The position numbers and the translations under genes are program-made. From Candidatus Sumerlaeota bacterium (GTDB lineage Bacteria; Sumerlaeota; Sumerlaeia; JADFCT01), in contig JAPLSP010000377.1 of NCBI GenBank assembly GCA_026398575.1, positions 1-8,040 on the forward strand: a stretch of 8,040 nucleotides of DNA. Reading direction: 5' to 3'. Below, in pieces: positions 6,481-8,040 of the stretch (its first letter is position 1; each line of letters starts with the position of its first letter). The notes beneath the pieces are model-generated. The model did not search any database and had not been told where the DNA came from. It saw nothing but the letters and a program-made list of their open reading frames with translations.

Positions 6481-7977
6481 ATGTTCCGATATTCCCGATC
6501 TTTTATTCTGCGGATGATGCTTATGACGTTCGGCATGACAGGTCCCTGGATGTTTACGGCGCGGGCGGCGGCCAGCGAAACCGCAATCCTGTCGCGCCTC
6601 AATGACCTGGTGAAGAAAGCGCCCAAAGGGGCCACAGTCGCGGCCTACGTCGAGCGCGCCAATGACGGCAGAATGATTTTCAATCATGACGCCAGCAAGC
6701 CCATGCTTCCGGCTTCGAATCAAAAAATCCTGACGACAGCCGCCGCCCTGGATCTTTTGGGCGAAAAATTCCAGTACCGCACCGAATTGAAAATGCGCGG
6801 GACAATCCAGGGCGAGGAACTGCGGGGCGATCTGGTGGTGGTGGGAACGGGCGATCCGACCATTTCGAATCACTTCGCCAAGGACAAAAACGCCGCCTGG
6901 ATATTCCACGATTGGGCGGAGAAGCTGAAGGCGCGCGGTGTGCGGCGAATCACGGGCGGCATCCTTGGCGATGACAGCGCCTTCGACCAAACCCCGACGG
7001 CGCCTGGCTGGCCTCAGGATCAGGGAGGCGAATGGTATTGCGCGGAAATTTCGGCGCTGATGTTCAACGACGGCTGCGTGGATGTTCAATGGCGGAGCGG
7101 CGAGAAAGACGGCAGCCCGGTTCCCTATACGCTCCAGCCGCCGACCAAGTACCTGACCATTGACAACCAGGTCAAAACCCGCAAGGACGCCAAGGAAACG
7201 AATCGCATCTGCCAACGCAATGGGCGGCTGAACGCCGTTGTGATCAAGGGCGAACTCAAACCCGGGAAAGAAGTGCACGATTCGATTTCCGTCAGCGGCG
7301 CCACGCAATACTTCCTGACCGTCTTGCGCGAAACGCTGACGGCGGAGGGGATCGAAGTCAAAGGGCCCGCCCGCCCGATGGACGACGCTACCGATCCGCC
7401 GGCGACCCGGAAAAACCTGAGCATGGTAGCTTTCTACCAATCCCCTTCTCTGGGCGAAATCGTCTATGAGACGAATTTGCACAGCCAGAATCTGTTTGCC
7501 GAAGCCCTCTTCAAAACCATCGGAAAAATGGAGAACAAGCTCGGTTCCTTCGAGACGGGCGCCCAGGCCGTTCAAAAATTCCTCGAACGTCATAAAATCC
7601 CGATGGAAGGAATTCGTATCGCGGATGGTTCGGGGCTTTCGCGCGAAAACCGCGTCACCGTACAGGCGCTGGCCGGCGCATTGAAGGCGGCTGATAGCGC
7701 GCCGTGGCGCGAAGCCTATCGCAACAGCTTCCCCATCGGCGGCCAAACGGGGAGTCTGGCGCACCGCATGAGCAAGACCAAGGAAGATCATGCCACGGCC
7801 AAACGGATTCGCGCGAAAACGGGATATATCAAAGGCGTCCGCGGTCTGAGCGGATGGGCCACCCAGCCCGATGGAACGGAGTATCGTTTTTCCGTTATCC
7901 TGAATTCCGGCGAAACCAACGCGAGCGGCGCGGTGCAATGGATAGACGACATGGCGCTGGCGCTGGCGGAAAAATAG
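6481..7977 (+). CDS. dacB: D-alanyl-D-alanine carboxypeptidase/endopeptidase, PBP4 type (peptidase family S13)
   Basis: This 498-residue protein carries all three penicillin-binding active-site motifs in PBP4 order and spacing. SNQK with nucleophile S79 and K82 lies in LPASNQKILTTAAAL. SQN (335-337) is in LHSQNLFAEAL, and KTG (446-448) is in RAKTGYIKGVRGLSGW. DGSGLSRENRVT (382-393) is the family's conserved block before KTG. The long stretch between SxxK and SxN fits the extra domains that set S13 enzymes apart from other penicillin-binding proteins. The enzyme trims or cuts peptide cross-links of peptidoglycan in the periplasm. A signal peptide is visible at 1-29 (basic start MFRYSRSFILR, hydrophobic core, ARA|A). 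I chose 6481 because it gives a normal signal peptide and GGCAGG lies 10 nt upstream. An in-frame ATG at 6430 would add 17 residues. It may be co-transcribed with the upstream glycosyltransferase (113 bp) or separate. Confidence 0.9.
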   Translation: MFRYSRSFILRMMLMTFGMTGPWMFTARAAASETAILSRLNDLVKKAPKGATVAAYVERANDGRMIFNHDASKPMLPASNQKILTTAAALDLLGEKFQYRTELKMRGTIQGEELRGDLVVVGTGDPTISNHFAKDKNAAWIFHDWAEKLKARGVRRITGGILGDDSAFDQTPTAPGWPQDQGGEWYCAEISALMFNDGCVDVQWRSGEKDGSPVPYTLQPPTKYLTIDNQVKTRKDAKETNRICQRNGRLNAVVIKGELKPGKEVHDSISVSGATQYFLTVLRETLTAEGIEVKGPARPMDDATDPPATRKNLSMVAFYQSPSLGEIVYETNLHSQNLFAEALFKTIGKMENKLGSFETGAQAVQKFLERHKIPMEGIRIADGSGLSRENRVTVQALAGALKAADSAPWREAYRNSFPIGGQTGSLAHRMSKTKEDHATAKRIRAKTGYIKGVRGLSGWATQPDGTEYRFSVILNSGETNASGAVQWIDDMALALAEK

Positions 7978-8040
7978 TTTTCGGTTTTCGGTTTTCGGTT
8001 TTCAGTTTTCAGTTTTCGGTTTTCGGTTTTCGGTTTTCGG
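7978..8040 (+). repeat. Heptanucleotide tandem repeat (TTTTCRG), nine copies to window edge
   Basis: Nine exact 7-bp units run without interruption from the base after the dacB stop codon to the last base of the window. Units 1-3 and 6-9 are TTTTCGG, and units 4-5 are TTTTCAG. The array continues beyond the window, so its length is unknown. All units are T-rich on the plus strand, with no inverted-repeat potential, so this is not a hairpin terminator. It resembles the short tandemly repeated repetitive heptamers reported in intergenic DNA of cyanobacteria and some other bacteria. Function is unknown; such arrays are prone to slippage and length variation. Confidence 0.93.

Noticed and set aside
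6427..7938. 503-codon open frame on the minus strand opposite dacB
   Set aside because: It lies almost exactly antisense to a gene with all three S13 active-site motifs. Its translation is rich in H, R, F and A with no domain pattern, as expected from the complement of GC-rich coding DNA.
7978..8040. CRISPR array
   Set aside because: The unit is 7 bp and perfectly contiguous, with no spacers, so it is a microsatellite rather than CRISPR.

Overview
The window comes from a moderately GC-rich bacterial chromosome. Sec-type signal peptides, a PBP4-type peptidoglycan peptidase and a sugar-polymer gene neighbourhood suggest a Gram-negative-type envelope. Seven-bladed FG-GAP proteins with this kind of C-terminal domain, small clan-AA aspartic-protease-like proteins and heptanucleotide tandem repeats are all familiar from uncultured environmental lineages (PVC-like or candidate phyla). 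That placement is only an impression, and no marker gene here fixes the phylum.

Layout: (1) 1-579 (+), the C-terminal part of a family-2 glycosyltransferase whose catalytic N-terminus lies outside the window. (2) 659-2524 (-), convergent to it, a secreted protein with seven FG-GAP/integrin-alpha-type repeats and a separate C-terminal domain. (3) A 240-bp divergent intergenic region with a good sigma70-like promoter for the minus-strand gene. (4) 2765-4660 (+), an AsnB-type glutamine-dependent amidotransferase. (5) 4661-4790, a short AT-rich gap with a 12-bp direct repeat that creates two overlapping sigma70-like promoters. (6) 4791-5252 (+), a retropepsin-like (clan AA) protein whose catalytic DTG is replaced by GEN. 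(7) 5249-6367 (+), a family-4 glycosyltransferase overlapping the previous gene by four bases (ATGA). (8) A 113-bp gap with an imperfect 12-bp hairpin. (9) 6481-7977 (+), a D-alanyl-D-alanine carboxypeptidase/endopeptidase (PBP4, peptidase family S13). (10) 7978-8040, nine uninterrupted copies of a 7-bp repeat (TTTTCGG, two of them TTTTCAG), starting at the base after the stop codon and running off the window.

Two glycosyltransferases flanking an AsnB-like amidotransferase is a common arrangement in exopolysaccharide, O-antigen or capsule loci, where such amidotransferases often amidate sugar acids or act on other non-aspartate acceptors. The PBP4 homologue adds cell-wall remodelling but may be a separate unit. 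The FG-GAP gene interrupts the plus-strand series in the opposite orientation under its own promoter. The most unusual item is the catalytically dead protease-fold protein with its own tandem promoters, apparently translationally coupled to the family-4 glycosyltransferase. I did not find a CRISPR array, tRNA, rRNA, transposase or recognisable defence system.
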